DNA of 64,000 nucleotides from JAXMCI01 sp046349435 (GCA_046349435.1 JAXMCI010000017.1:85866-149865); one strand, 5' to 3'; shown: positions 34,638 through 44,482, numbered from the stretch's first letter. The notes: generated from the letters alone by a model not told the origin. Made by a program: numbers and translations.

Positions 34638-35909
34638 TCAGCTCTCCTTTCCCAGCGGGCGCAGCGCGCGCCAGCCAATGTCGCGCCGGCAGAAGCCCTC
34701 CGGCCAGTCGATCAGGTCGACGGCGCGGTAGGCGAGGTCGCGCGCCGCCTGCAGGGTCGGGCCCCGGCCGGTGACGCCGAGCACCCGGCCACCGGCGGCG
34801 CGGATCGTGCCGTCGGGGTCGCGCCTTGTGGCGGCGTGGAACAGGGTGACGCCGGGGACCGCGGCCGCCCGCTCCAGGCCGCCGATCATGCTGCCCTTGG
34901 CGTAGTCGCCGGGATAGCCCCGGGTCGCCATCACCACGGTCAGCGCCGCCTCGTCGCGCCAGCGCAGGTGGAACTTGCCGAGCACCCCGTCGGCGGCGGC
35001 GAGCAGCGCCGGCAGCAGGTCCGACATCAGCCGGACGCACAGCACCTGGCACTCCGGGTCGCCGAAGCGCACGTTGTACTCCAGCAGCTTCGGGCCGGCC
35101 GCGGTCAGCATCAGCCCGGCGAACAGCACGCCCTTGAAGGGCCGGCCCTCCGCCGCCATCGCCGCCACCGTCGGCTCGACGATCTCGGCCATGATGCGCC
35201 GCTCCAGCGCGGCGTCGACCGCGGCGGCCGGGGAGTAGGCGCCCATGCCGCCGGTGTTCGGGCCGCGATCGCCGTCGCCGACCCGCTTGTGGTCCTGCGC
35301 CGTGGCGAGCGGCAAGGCGTGCCGGCCGTCGACCAGCGCGAAGAAGCTGACCTCCTCGCCCTGCAGGCACTCCTCGACGACGATGCTGCCGCCGGGCGGC
35401 AGCAGCGCGTCGACCGCGGCCTCGGCCTCGGCCAGGCTCTCGGCCACCACCACGCCCTTGCCGGCGGCGAGCCCGTCGGCCTTGACGACGATCGGCGCGC
35501 CGGCCGCGCGAATGTGCGCCTTGGCGGCGTCGCGGTCCTCGAAGCGGCGATAGGCGGCGGTCGGGATGCCGTGGCGGGCGCAGAGATCCTTCATGAAGCC
35601 CTTGGAGCCCTCCAGCGCCGCCGCCGCCTGGCTCGGGCCGAACACCTTGATGCCGGCCTCGGCCAGCCGGTCGGCCAGCCCGGCGACCAGCGGCGCCTCG
35701 GGCCCGACCACCACCAGGTCGATGGCGGCCTCGCGGGCGAAGGCGACCAGCCCGGGCACGTCCTCGGCGGCCACCGGCACGCACTCGGCCTCGGCGGCGA
35801 TGCCGGCATTGCCCGGCGCGCAGAAGAGCTTGTCGCACAGCGGCGAGGCGGCGATCGCCCAGCAGAGCGCGTGCTCCCGTCCGCCCGAACCCACCACCAG
35901 GATGCGCAT
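34638..35909 (-). CDS. purD: Phosphoribosylamine-glycine ligase
   Basis: Joins glycine to phosphoribosylamine in purine synthesis. It is 423 residues, the usual PurD length. The N-terminus MRILVVGSGGREHALCWAIA is diagnostic. The ATP-grasp core includes IVVKADGLAAGKGVVVAESL and GPNTGGMGAYSP, and LLEYNVRFGDPECQVL carries the metal-binding Glu/Asn. It is divergent from xseA (37-bp gap), a neighbourhood common in alphaproteobacteria. Confidence 0.96.
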   Translation of the reverse strand: MRILVVGSGGREHALCWAIAASPLCDKLFCAPGNAGIAAEAECVPVAAEDVPGLVAFAREAAIDLVVVGPEAPLVAGLADRLAEAGIKVFGPSQAAAALEGSKGFMKDLCARHGIPTAAYRRFEDRDAAKAHIRAAGAPIVVKADGLAAGKGVVVAESLAEAEAAVDALLPPGGSIVVEECLQGEEVSFFALVDGRHALPLATAQDHKRVGDGDRGPNTGGMGAYSPAAAVDAALERRIMAEIVEPTVAAMAAEGRPFKGVLFAGLMLTAAGPKLLEYNVRFGDPECQVLCVRLMSDLLPALLAAADGVLGKFHLRWRDEAALTVVMATRGYPGDYAKGSMIGGLERAAAVPGVTLFHAATRRDPDGTIRAAGGRVLGVTGRGPTLQAARDLAYRAVDLIDWPEGFCRRDIGWRALRPLGKES

Positions 35910-35946
35910 GGAGACCCTCGTGCCCGACGGGTCGTCTTAGCATAGA

Positions 35947-37452
35947 ATGACAGACATGACGGACCTGCCGAGAGCGGCGGCGCGGAGCGCGCCGGCGCGC
36001 AACCCGCTGCCCGAATACACGGTCTCGGAGCTCGGCGCCGCGATCCGCCGCACGCTCGAGGGCAACTTCGAGCGGGTGCGGGTGCGCGGCGAGATTTCCG
36101 GCCTCAAGCGCGCCGCCTCGGGCCACATCTATCTCTGCCTCAAGGACACCGAGGCGGTGCTCGACGCGGTCTGCTGGAAGGCCACGGCGCAGCGCCTCTC
36201 GGTGCGGCCGGAGGACGGGCTGGAGGTGGTGGCGACCGGCCGGCTCACCGCCTATCCCGGCCGCTCCAAGTACCAGCTGCTGGTCGACGCCATCGAGATC
36301 GCCGGCGCCGGGGCGCTGCTCAAGCTGCTCGAGGAGCGGCGCCAGCGGCTGGCCGCAGAGGGGCTGTTCGACGCGGCCCGCAAGCGGCCGCTGCCGGTGC
36401 TGCCGCGGGTGATCGGCGTCGTCACCTCGCCGACCGGCGCGGTCATCCGCGACATCCTGCATCGGCTGGCCGACCGCTTCCCGCGTCACGTGCTGATCTG
36501 GCCGGTGCTGGTCCAGGGCGACGGCGCGGCGGCGCAGGTGGCCGCCGCCATCGAGGGCTTCAACGCGCTGCCCGCCGGCGGCCCGGTGCCGCGCCCCGAC
36601 CTGCTGATCGTCGCCCGCGGCGGCGGCAGCCTGGAGGATCTCTGGGCCTTCAACGAGGAGATCGTGGTGCGCGCCGCGGCGGCCAGCGCCATCCCGCTGA
36701 TCTCCGCGGTCGGGCACGAGACCGATACGACGCTGATCGACTTCGCCGCCGACCGCCGCGCGCCGACCCCGACCGCCGCCGCCGAGATGGCGGTGCCGGT
36801 CCGCGCCGATCTCGCCCGCCAGGTCGCCGAAGGCGGCCAGCGCCTGGGCGCCGCCGCGACCCGGCTGATCGGCGAGCGCCGGCTGCAGGTCGAGGGGCTG
36901 GCCCGCGGCCTGCCCGAGCCGCGCCGCATCATCGCCGACAAGGCGCAGCGGCTGGACGGGCTGGTCGAGCGCCTGCTGCAGTCCCGCCAGGGCTTCTTCG
37001 GCAGCCGCCTCGACCGCGTCGCCCGGCTCGGCGCCGGGCTGCGCCATCCGCGCGAGCAGATCGCCGCCGCCCGGCACAAGCTGGAGGCAGGCGGCCACCA
37101 GCTCCGCCACCAGCTCCTCCAGCTGCTGGCGCGCCGCGACCGCGACCTGCACCGCGCCGCCGCGGAGCTGCGGCCGCGCCGCCTGCTCGACGACCTCGAG
37201 CGCCGCCGCCTGCAGCTCGAGGCGGCGACGCGGCTGCTCGACAGCGTCTCGTACGAGCGCGTGCTGGCCCGCGGCTTCGCCCTGGTGCGCGACGGCGCCG
37301 ACCAGCCGGTGACCAGCGCCGCCGCGGTCGCCGCCGGCGAGGCGCTCACCCTGCAGTTCGCCGACGGCAAGGTCGCCGCCACCGCCGGCGGCCGCAAGCG
37401 CCGCGAGGAGCCGAAGGACCCCGCGCCACGGCAGCCGGGGCTGCCGTTCTGA
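35947..37452 (+). CDS. xseA: Exodeoxyribonuclease VII large subunit
   Basis: Single-strand-specific exonuclease subunit that works with XseB. It is 501 residues. The N-terminal OB-fold (YTVSELGAAIRRTLEGNFER, VRVRGEISGLKRAASGHIYL) is followed by the catalytic region (IGVVTSPTGAVIRDILHR, LLIVARGGGSLEDLWAFNEE, ISAVGHETDTTLIDFAADRR) and a long Arg/Gln-rich coiled coil, then a short C-terminal segment. The first ATG at 35947 was taken; 35956 is also possible. xseB is not in the window. Confidence 0.95.
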   Translation: MTDMTDLPRAAARSAPARNPLPEYTVSELGAAIRRTLEGNFERVRVRGEISGLKRAASGHIYLCLKDTEAVLDAVCWKATAQRLSVRPEDGLEVVATGRLTAYPGRSKYQLLVDAIEIAGAGALLKLLEERRQRLAAEGLFDAARKRPLPVLPRVIGVVTSPTGAVIRDILHRLADRFPRHVLIWPVLVQGDGAAAQVAAAIEGFNALPAGGPVPRPDLLIVARGGGSLEDLWAFNEEIVVRAAAASAIPLISAVGHETDTTLIDFAADRRAPTPTAAAEMAVPVRADLARQVAEGGQRLGAAATRLIGERRLQVEGLARGLPEPRRIIADKAQRLDGLVERLLQSRQGFFGSRLDRVARLGAGLRHPREQIAAARHKLEAGGHQLRHQLLQLLARRDRDLHRAAAELRPRRLLDDLERRRLQLEAATRLLDSVSYERVLARGFALVRDGADQPVTSAAAVAAGEALTLQFADGKVAATAGGRKRREEPKDPAPRQPGLPF

Positions 37453-37506
37453 CTCTGCGATTGCCTCCCGCCTTGCGGGCGAAAGGGGTTAGGGCGCCGC
37501 TCGCGT

Positions 37507-38466
37507 CTACCTCAGCCATCGATCGATGGCCGCGGGGTCAATCCATGTCAGCGCGACCGGTACTGCCCGGACCTCCGCGCGTAGCGCCGCCGGCACCCGC
37601 ACCAGATCCTTGTCGGTGGTGACGAGCGCGCTGCCCGAGCGGCGGGCCTGCGCTGCCAGAGCCGCGATCTCCGCCTCCGTGTAGGGGTGGTGGTCGGGGA
37701 ACCTGGCCCGCCCGGCGACCGTCGCCCCCGCCGCCTCGAGCGCGGCGAAGAACTTCTCCGGCCGGCCGATGCCGGCAAAGGCCAGCAGCGGGCGGCGGGC
37801 GAGGTCCGCCGGCAGCTGCAGCACCAGCTCGGCGCGGAACAGGGGCAGGCCGGGGGGCAGCCGCGCCGCGATTGCGTGCCGGTCGGGGCCGATCAGCAGC
37901 ACCGCGTCGGCGCGCGCGAGGCCGCGCGCCGGCGGCTCGCGCAGCGGCCCGGCCGGCAGGATGCGGCCGTTGCCGAAGCCCTGCGCGCCGTCGATCACCA
38001 GCAGCGACCGGCTGCGCCCGATGGTCGGGTTCTGGAAGCCGTCGTCGAGCAGCACGATGCCGGCGCCGGCCACGGCGGCGGCGCGGATCCCCGCCGGGCG
38101 GTCGCGCGCCACCCAGCAGGGCGCGGCGGCCGCCAGCAGCAGCGGCTCGTCGCCGACCGCTGCCGCGTCGTGGCGGGCCGGGTCGATCCGCAGCGGCCCG
38201 ATCTCGCGGCCGCCATAGCCGCGGCTGACCAGATGCACGGTCCGGCCGGCGGCCTGCAGCCGCGCCGCCAGGGCCAGCACGGTCGGCGTCTTGCCGGCGC
38301 CGCCGGCGGTCAGCGCGCCGACGCAGAGCACCGGCAGCGGCGGCGGCGCGGGCCGCGCCAGCGCCTGCCGCAGTGCGCCGCCCAGCCGATAGGCGAGCGC
38401 CAGCGGCGCCGCCGCCAGCGCCAGCGGATGGCCGGGACCCCGGTCCCAGAACTCAGGCGGCCGCAT
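37507..38466 (-). CDS. lpxK: Tetraacyldisaccharide 4'-kinase
   Basis: Phosphorylates the 4' position of the lipid A disaccharide at the inner membrane. It is 319 residues. VGALTAGGAGKTPTVLALA is the LpxK P-loop, and VLLDDGFQNPTIGR and LVTTDKDLVRVP are family motifs. The start at 38466 overlaps the waaA stop by 14 bp, giving the usual alphaproteobacterial order msbA-DUF374-waaA-lpxK on one transcript. It converges with xseA. Confidence 0.94.
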   Translation of the reverse strand: MRPPEFWDRGPGHPLALAAAPLALAYRLGGALRQALARPAPPPLPVLCVGALTAGGAGKTPTVLALAARLQAAGRTVHLVSRGYGGREIGPLRIDPARHDAAAVGDEPLLLAAAAPCWVARDRPAGIRAAAVAGAGIVLLDDGFQNPTIGRSRSLLVIDGAQGFGNGRILPAGPLREPPARGLARADAVLLIGPDRHAIAARLPPGLPLFRAELVLQLPADLARRPLLAFAGIGRPEKFFAALEAAGATVAGRARFPDHHPYTEAEIAALAAQARRSGSALVTTDKDLVRVPAALRAEVRAVPVALTWIDPAAIDRWLR

Positions 38467-39728
38467 CGCGCCGCTCCATGAGGGCGAGCAGCCGCGCCGC
38501 CACCCTCTCCGCGACCGCGTCGCCCGCGGCGGCCACCGCCGCGGCGGCCTCCGCCTGCCGCCGGCGCAAGGCTTCGTCGGCGAGCAGCCTGCCGACCGCC
38601 TGCGCCAGCCCGGCCTCGTCCTCGACCAGGGTGACGCCGCCCGCCGCGGCCAGCGCTTCGTAGAGCGCGGCGAAGTTCTCCACCCGCCGGCCGCTGACCA
38701 CGGCGCAGCCGAGCCGCGCCGGCTCCAGCGGGTTGTGGCCGCCCGGCACGGCGAGCGACTTGCCGAGGAAGGCGACCGGCGCCAGCCGGTAGAACAGCCC
38801 GAGCTCGCCCATCGTGTCGGCGAGGTAGATCCGCGTGCCGGGCCCGGGGCAGTCGCCGCGGCTGCGCCGGACGCAGGCGGTTCCGTCGGCGGCCAGCGCC
38901 GCCGCGATCGCCTCGCCGCGCTCGGCATGGCGCGGCACGATGATCGTGAGCAGCTCGGGGTGGGCCGGCCGCAGCCGGGCGTCGACCGCGGCGGCGAGCC
39001 GCTCCTCGCCCTCATGCGTGCTGGCGGCGAGCCAGGCCGGCCGGCCGCCGATCGCCTGGCGCAGCCGCGCGAGCTCGGCGGCGTCGGCCGGCAGCGGCGC
39101 CGCCGCCGCCTTCAGGGTGCCCGCGCAGCCGACCGGCCGCCCGGCGAGGCGGGCGAGCCGCGCCGCGCTCCCGGGGTCGCCGGCGAGGATCAGCGCGAAG
39201 GGCGCCAGCAGCCGGCGCAGCGCGGCCGGCGCGTATCCCCAGCGGCGCTCGGAGCGGGCGGAGAGCCGGGCGTTGAGCAGCGCCATCGGCACGCCGCGGC
39301 GCGCCGTCCCGGCGATCAGGTTGGGCCACAGCTCGGACTCGACCCAGACCGCGAGGTCGGGCCGCCAATGGTCGAGGAATGCGGCGACCCAGGCGCGGCG
39401 GTCGAGCGGCGCGAACTGGTGGCGGGCGCACGGCGGCAGCCGCTCGGCCAGCAGCCGCGCCGAGCTCAGCGTCCCCGAGGTCACCAGGATCGCGAGGTCC
39501 GGCGCGGCCGCCGCCAGCCGCTCGATCAGCGCCAGGATCGAGGCCGCCTCGCCGAGGCTCGCGACATGCAGCCAGGCGAGCCGGCCGAGGACGGCCGCGC
39601 CAGCCCGGCCCGGCCGCGCCGCTCGCCGAGCCGCGCCGGATCCTCCTTGCCCTGCCGCACCCGCCGCCGCAGCCACAGCGCCAGCAGATGCCGGCGGCGT
39701 CGGTGGCGAGGCGCCAGGCCGCCAGCAC
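38453..39728 (-). CDS. waaA: 3-deoxy-D-manno-octulosonic acid (Kdo) transferase, frameshifted twice near the N-terminus
   Basis: Adds Kdo to lipid IVA. From about residue 45 the protein reads normally (GRLAWLHVASLGEAASILALI, ARRGVPMALLNARLSARSERRW, FLGKSLAVPGGHNPLEPARLG). Upstream the frame changes twice. GTG 39728 starts VLAAWRLATDAAGI; a missing base near 39687 moves LLALWLRRRVRQGKEDPARL to another frame; a second missing base near 39592 moves back at LGRLAWLH. One base restores each. As this enzyme is normally essential in organisms making lipid A with Kdo, sequence error is the likelier explanation. Confidence 0.88.
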
Positions 39729-39732
39729 CGGC

Positions 39733-40424
39733 TCAGCCGGCCTTGGGCGGCGCCGGCTCGATCGGCACGTGGCCGGTCAGCCGGTCGGCCTCCTCGATCG
39801 CCACCAGCCGACGCTCCAGCTCGGCGCGCGCCGCCTCGCGCTCGGCGGGATTGCCGATGCCACCCGCAGCAGCTCGCCGGCGACCATCACGCCGCGACCG
39901 AAGGGCAGCGGCAGGATGAAGCGGTCCCAGGAGCCGAAGGTGCGGCGCCGCCGCGTTCCGTAGGTGCCCGGCAGCAGCGGCACCCCGGCCCGCCGCGCCA
40001 GCTCGATCGGCCCCGGGCCGACCCGCATGCGCGGGCCGCGCGGGCCGTCCGGGGTGATGCAGATCATCTCGCCGGCGGCCAGCGCGTTGTAGGCCCGGCG
40101 GAAACCCTCGACGCCGTTGCGCGAGCTCGAGGCGTAGATCGGCCGGATGCCGAAGAACCCCACCACGCTGGCGATGAAGCGGCCGTCGCGGTGGGGGGAG
40201 ATGATGATGTGGTGGGTCCGCCGCGAGCGGCGGGCATAGGCCATCATCACCATGCGGTTGTGCCAGAAGCAGAAGATCCCGGCCTCGCCGCCGGCCGCCC
40301 AGCGGTCGATCGCCTCGAAGCCCACCCAGCGCCAGCGGGTGGTGCGGAACACCAGCCAGATGTAGCCGGCGAGCAGCCGGTGGACCAGCCGCCGCTCGGA
40401 AAGCCAGCTTAGCGCCCCCTTCAT
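39733..40424 (-). CDS. DUF374 lysophospholipid acyltransferase family protein, one frameshift near the C-terminus
   Basis: About 230 residues; membrane-associated acyltransferase-like protein (DUF374) found next to waaA in alphaproteobacteria, presumed to act on lipid A or a related lipid. FCFWHNRMVMMAYARRSR holds the His motif region, followed by ISPHRDGRFIASVVGFFGI and ITPDGPRGPRMRVGPGPIEL. After GVMVAGELLRV the frame breaks: adding one base near 39860 gives GIGNPAEREAARAELERRLV and a stop at 39733. Without it the protein would end at 39777 with an unrelated tail. It lies 14 bp after the msbA-like gene and 4 bp before waaA. Confidence 0.83.
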
Positions 40425-40438
40425 CTTCGCCCCCCAGC

Positions 40439-42262
40439 TCAGGCGCGGGCGCGCCGCCCCTCGGCCGGCGCGGCCGCCTCGGCGGCGAACTGCAGGGCGT
40501 AGAGCCGGGCATAGGCGCCGTCGCGCGCCAGCAGCTCGGCATGGGTGCCGCTCTCGACCAGCCGGCCCTGGTCGAGCACGAAGATGCGGTCCGCCGCCAC
40601 CACCGTCGACAGCCGGTGGGCGATGACCACGGTGGTGCGGCCGCGCTTCAGCCGCCCGAGCGCCAGCTGCACCTTGCGCTCCGACTCGGCGTCGAGCGAC
40701 GAGGTCGCCTCGTCGAGCAGCAGGATCGGCGCGTCGCGCAGCATGGCGCGCGCGATGGCGACGCGCTGGCGCTGGCCGCCGGAGAGCTTGACCCCGCGCG
40801 GGCCGACCGGCGAGTCGTAGCCCTGCGGCAGCGCCCGGATGAAGTCGGCGGCGGCGGCGGCCTCGGCGGCGGCGATCACCGCGTCCTCGTCGGCGTCCGG
40901 CCGGCCATAGGCGATGTTGGCGCGCACCGTGTCGTCGAACAGCAGGCTCTCCTGGCTGACCAGGGCGACGGTGCGGCGCAGCGAGTCGAGCGTCACCTCG
41001 CGGATGTCCTGGCCATCGATCAGGATGCGGCCCGAATCGACGTCGAAGAAGCGCAGGATCAGGCTCAGCACGGTCGACTTGCCGGCGCCCGACGCGCCGA
41101 CCAGCGCCACCGTGCTGCCCGGCCGCACCGCGAAGCTGACCTCGGCCAGCGCCGGCACCGGGTCGTGCGCCGCCGCCGCGCCGCGATAGGTGAAGGTCAC
41201 CCGCTCGAAGGCGATCGCCCCGCCGCTGACCAGCAGCGGCCGCGCCCCCGGCCGCTCGATGATGCCGATCGGCATGTCGAGCACGGCGAAGATGCGCTCG
41301 GCGGCGGCGAGGCCCTCCTGCAGCTGGCTGTTGAGCCCGCCCAGCCGCTTCAGCGGCTCGTAGGCGAGCATCAGGGCGGTGTTGAAGGAGAAGAACGCGC
41401 CCGGCGTGCGCACGCCCTGCATCACCTGGTAGCCGCCATAGAGCAGGACGCCGAGAATTGCCAGACCGCCGATCGTCTCCATCACCGGGTAGGAGAGCGC
41501 CCGGACATGGCCCGCCTTGAGGCTCAGCCGCAACAGCCGCTCGACGGCGGCCTCGACCCGGCGCGTCTCGTAGGATTCCATGCCGTAGGCCTTGACCTGG
41601 CGCATGCCCTGGAAGGCCTCGTCGAGCACGCCGGCGAGCGCCCCGGTCTGCTCCTGCGTGCTGCCCGAGACCTGCCGCATGCGGCGGCCGATGCGGTACA
41701 TCGGCGCGACGCCGAGCGGCACCACCACGAAGGCGATCAGCGTCAGCAGCCAGTCCTGGTAGAACATCACGGCGACCAGCAGCGCCACCGTCAACAGGTC
41801 CCGCCCGAAGCCGGTCAGGGCGGTCGACATGGCGGACCGCAGCAGGCTGGTGTCGTAGGAGAAGCGGGTGACCAGAGTGCTCGGTGGGGTGTCGTGAAAA
41901 TAGGCGAGGTCGGCGCGCACGAGGTGGCGGAACATGGCGTTCTGCAGTCCCGCCACGATGCGCTGCCCGACATGGTTCATCAGCGTCGACTGGGCGTAGT
42001 TGGCGCAGCCGCGGATGCAGAAGATGACAGGTATGCTGAGCGCGACGGCGATCAGCGTCGCCCGGTCGTGGCTGGTGAAGGCGAGGTCGAGGATCGGCTC
42101 GGTCTGGCGGGCCAGCGCGGCCGTCGCCGCCGCCGTGACCGCCATGCAGGCGACGGCGAGCGCCATGCGCCAGACCTGCGGGCGCACCTGCTCGCGCAGC
42201 AGGCGCCGCAGCAGCGGTCGGGTCGGTCCGGACGGGCGGCGGCGGCGGGGAACGAGGGCCAA
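40439..42262 (-). CDS. msbA: Lipid A export-type ABC transporter (MsbA family)
   Basis: About 607 residues: an ABC exporter with an N-terminal six-helix membrane domain (LRSAMSTALTGFGRDLLTVALL, GALAGVLDEAFQGMRQVKAYG) and a C-terminal ATPase with Walker A GASGAGKST, signature LSGGQRQRVAIARAML, Walker B ILLLDEATSSLD and H-loop VVIAHRLSTV. The context (DUF374, waaA, lpxK downstream) supports a lipid A flippase. A TTG at 42262 with AGGA seven bases upstream is the preferred start; an in-frame ATG at 42355 lacks a clear ribosome site but cannot be excluded. Confidence 0.88.
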   Translation of the reverse strand: MALVPRRRRPSGPTRPLLRRLLREQVRPQVWRMALAVACMAVTAAATAALARQTEPILDLAFTSHDRATLIAVALSIPVIFCIRGCANYAQSTLMNHVGQRIVAGLQNAMFRHLVRADLAYFHDTPPSTLVTRFSYDTSLLRSAMSTALTGFGRDLLTVALLVAVMFYQDWLLTLIAFVVVPLGVAPMYRIGRRMRQVSGSTQEQTGALAGVLDEAFQGMRQVKAYGMESYETRRVEAAVERLLRLSLKAGHVRALSYPVMETIGGLAILGVLLYGGYQVMQGVRTPGAFFSFNTALMLAYEPLKRLGGLNSQLQEGLAAAERIFAVLDMPIGIIERPGARPLLVSGGAIAFERVTFTYRGAAAAHDPVPALAEVSFAVRPGSTVALVGASGAGKSTVLSLILRFFDVDSGRILIDGQDIREVTLDSLRRTVALVSQESLLFDDTVRANIAYGRPDADEDAVIAAAEAAAAADFIRALPQGYDSPVGPRGVKLSGGQRQRVAIARAMLRDAPILLLDEATSSLDAESERKVQLALGRLKRGRTTVVIAHRLSTVVAADRIFVLDQGRLVESGTHAELLARDGAYARLYALQFAAEAAAPAEGRRARA

Positions 42263-42385
42263 GCGGCGATCCTGCGGTGATGTTCCGCCGAGTCTAGCAT
42301 AGGCCCGGCGCCGGCCGACAAGCGGCCGGGGCGGGCCGCGCGCGAAGCCGGGCATCCGGCCCGCGGCCGGACGACGGGATTCCGG

Positions 42386-43330
42386 CTACAGCCGGGCCCT
42401 GAGGCGGCGCCCCAGCAGGTCGATGCTGGCGCCGAGGCCCTGGCGGCGTGCCGCGGCCGTCGCCTCGGCGACCAGCTCGCGTGCGGTGGCGGCCGCGCCG
42501 AGGCGGCGCGCCAGCCGGGCCGCCGCCATCAGGCGCTTGCGGAGCTGCCGGTCGATCGTCGCGGCGTCGAGGCCGGCGGCGAGCAGCGCCGCGCGGTCGA
42601 ACCGGAGCGGCAGCGCTTCCGGCAGGCCGGCCGCGCGCCGCCCGGCCGCGAGCCGCACGCCCAGGTCGGAGAGAATCTGCTGGCGCGCCTTGGGCAGCGA
42701 GATGCCGGCGGGATGGCAGCGATAGGCGAGGACGACCTCGGGCAGGTTGGCGAGGTCCCAGCGCTCGGCCAGCCGCAGCCAGAGGTCGTAGTCCTCGGCA
42801 TAGGCGAAACCGGTCCGGTAGCCGCCGAGCGCGAGCACCGCCTCGCGCCGCAGCATGACGGCCGGATGCGCCATGCAGTTGGTCCGGCGGAGCGTCTCCC
42901 GGATCTCGGCGGGAGCGGTCGGCGGCCGCGAGACGCGGAACGGCCGCCCGGCCGGATCGATCCACTCCAGCGCGCCGCTGATCGCGGCCACGCCGGGCTC
43001 GGCCTCGAGGAAGGCGGCCTGGCGGGCCAGGCGGTCGGGCCGCGCCACGTCGTCGGCATTCATCACCGCGACCAGCGGGGCGGCGGCGAGCGCCAGGCCG
43101 TGATTGAGCGCGGCCTCGATGCCCTGGTGCGGCCGGGCGGCCAGCCGCAGGCGCGGGTCCGCGGCGGCATGGCGGGCGAGGATCGCGGTGCTCGCGTCGG
43201 TCGATCCGTCGTCGATGGCGATCAGCTCGAGATCGTCGAAGGTCTGGCGCCGCACGCTGCCGAGCGCCTCGTCGAGGAACTCGGCCCCGTTGTAGACTGG
43301 CAGGATGACGCTCAGCGAGGGTCGGGACAT
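42386..43330 (-). CDS. Glycosyltransferase family 2
   Basis: A 314-residue GT-A-fold transferase that adds a sugar from a nucleotide-sugar donor at the cytoplasmic face. The N-terminus SVILPVYNGAEFLDEALGSV is diagnostic, DDGSTDAS binds the nucleotide, VAVMNADDVARPDRL holds the DxD-type metal site, and FAYAEDYDLWLRLAERWDLA carries the probable catalytic acid. It lies 123 bp upstream of the msbA-like gene on the same strand and is divergent from the GT4 gene. Probably LPS core or O-chain assembly. Confidence 0.88.
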   Translation of the reverse strand: MSRPSLSVILPVYNGAEFLDEALGSVRRQTFDDLELIAIDDGSTDASTAILARHAAADPRLRLAARPHQGIEAALNHGLALAAAPLVAVMNADDVARPDRLARQAAFLEAEPGVAAISGALEWIDPAGRPFRVSRPPTAPAEIRETLRRTNCMAHPAVMLRREAVLALGGYRTGFAYAEDYDLWLRLAERWDLANLPEVVLAYRCHPAGISLPKARQQILSDLGVRLAAGRRAAGLPEALPLRFDRAALLAAGLDAATIDRQLRKRLMAAARLARRLGAAATARELVAEATAAARRQGLGASIDLLGRRLRARL

Positions 43331-43414
43331 GGCGGGGGCGGAGCCGGGGCGATCCGGGTTCAGCTGTGCCGGGACTATACCGGCCGGCGCGCGCCGCGTC
43401 CCCGCAGCCGCGCC

Positions 43415-44482
43415 GTGAAGATCCTCTTCGCGAGGACCATGCGCTATCTGCCGGACGCGGTCGGCGGCGTCGCGGCCAGCACGCACGAGCTCTGCGCGAT
43501 GCTGCGCGACAGCGGCGTGGCCGCCGCCGTGCTCGCCGCCGCGCGCAAGCGGCCGCATCCCGCGCGCGAGATCCGGCGCTGGCTGGCGCCCGGCAAGGTG
43601 GAGCGCGACGAGGCGCTGGGCTACCCGGTCTACCGCGCCGAGCGGCCGCTGCGGGCGGTCGAGGCGGTGCTCGCGGCCGAGCGGCCTACCGCCGTGGTGG
43701 TCCAGCTCGGCCGCATGGTGCCGCTGGCCCGGGCGTGCCTGGAGCGCGCCTGCCCGACGCTGCTCTACATGCGCAACCTGGCGCTCTCGGAGCTGGGCGG
43801 CGAGCTCTTCACCCATCCGCGGCTGGCCTATGTCACCAACTCCGGCTTCATGGCCGCGGCGCTGCAGGAACGGCTCGGCTTCGCCCCGCCGGTGATCCCG
43901 CCGCTGGTGCTGCCGGACCGCTATCGCACCGCGACCAGCCGGGCGGTGGTCACCTTCGTCAACCCGACCCCGATCAAGGGCCTGGAGATCGCGCTCGCGC
44001 TGGCCGAGCGGCGGCCCGACATCCCCTTCGAGTTCGTCGAGTCCTGGGCGCTGCGGCCGCGGCCGCTGCGCGAGCTCCGCCGCCGGCTGGCGCCGCTCGC
44101 CAATGTCCGGCTGACCCGGGCCACCCTCGACATGCGCGCGGTCTATGCCCGCTCGCGGCTGCTGCTGGCGCCCAGCCGCTGGGAGGAGCCTTGGGGTCGG
44201 GTGGTCACCGAGGCGCAGCTGAGCGGCATCCCGGTGCTGGCGACATGCAGCGGCGGGCTGCCGGAAGCGGTCGGGCCGGGCGGCATCCTGGTGCCGCCGG
44301 AGGCCCCGGTCGAGGCCTGGGCCGGGGCGCTCGGGCGGCTGTGGGACGACGCCGCGGCCTATGACGAGCTCAGCCGGCGCGCCCTGCAGCACGCGGCGCG
44401 GCCGGAGATCCAGCCCGAGCGGCTGCTGGCCGGCCTGGTCGAGCAGGTCCGCGCGCTGGCCGGCGCGGCGGCCGCGTCGTGA
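43415..44482 (+). CDS. Glycosyltransferase family 4 (GT-B fold)
   Basis: A 355-residue transferase. The N-terminal Rossmann start KILFARTMRYLPDAVGGVAA and the donor-site block SRWEEPWGRVVTEAQLSGIPVL (with the GT4 E-x7-E arrangement), then LATCSGGLPEAVGPGGILV, identify it. The start is a GTG at 43415. Its stop overlaps the GTG of the O-antigen-ligase gene by 4 bp, so the two are co-translated and likely act in the same polysaccharide pathway. Confidence 0.86.
   Translation: MKILFARTMRYLPDAVGGVAASTHELCAMLRDSGVAAAVLAAARKRPHPAREIRRWLAPGKVERDEALGYPVYRAERPLRAVEAVLAAERPTAVVVQLGRMVPLARACLERACPTLLYMRNLALSELGGELFTHPRLAYVTNSGFMAAALQERLGFAPPVIPPLVLPDRYRTATSRAVVTFVNPTPIKGLEIALALAERRPDIPFEFVESWALRPRPLRELRRRLAPLANVRLTRATLDMRAVYARSRLLLAPSRWEEPWGRVVTEAQLSGIPVLATCSGGLPEAVGPGGILVPPEAPVEAWAGALGRLWDDAAAYDELSRRALQHAARPEIQPERLLAGLVEQVRALAGAAAAS

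Noticed and set aside
33712..37152. A 1146-codon open frame on the minus strand
   Set aside because: It runs antisense through xseA and across purD in the wrong frame. The composition is repetitive Arg/Ala/Gly and the real genes explain the region.
37465..37490. Possible intrinsic terminator between xseA and lpxK (CCCGC/GCGGG stem)
   Set aside because: The stem is only 5 bp and no T-run follows in either direction; not enough to call.
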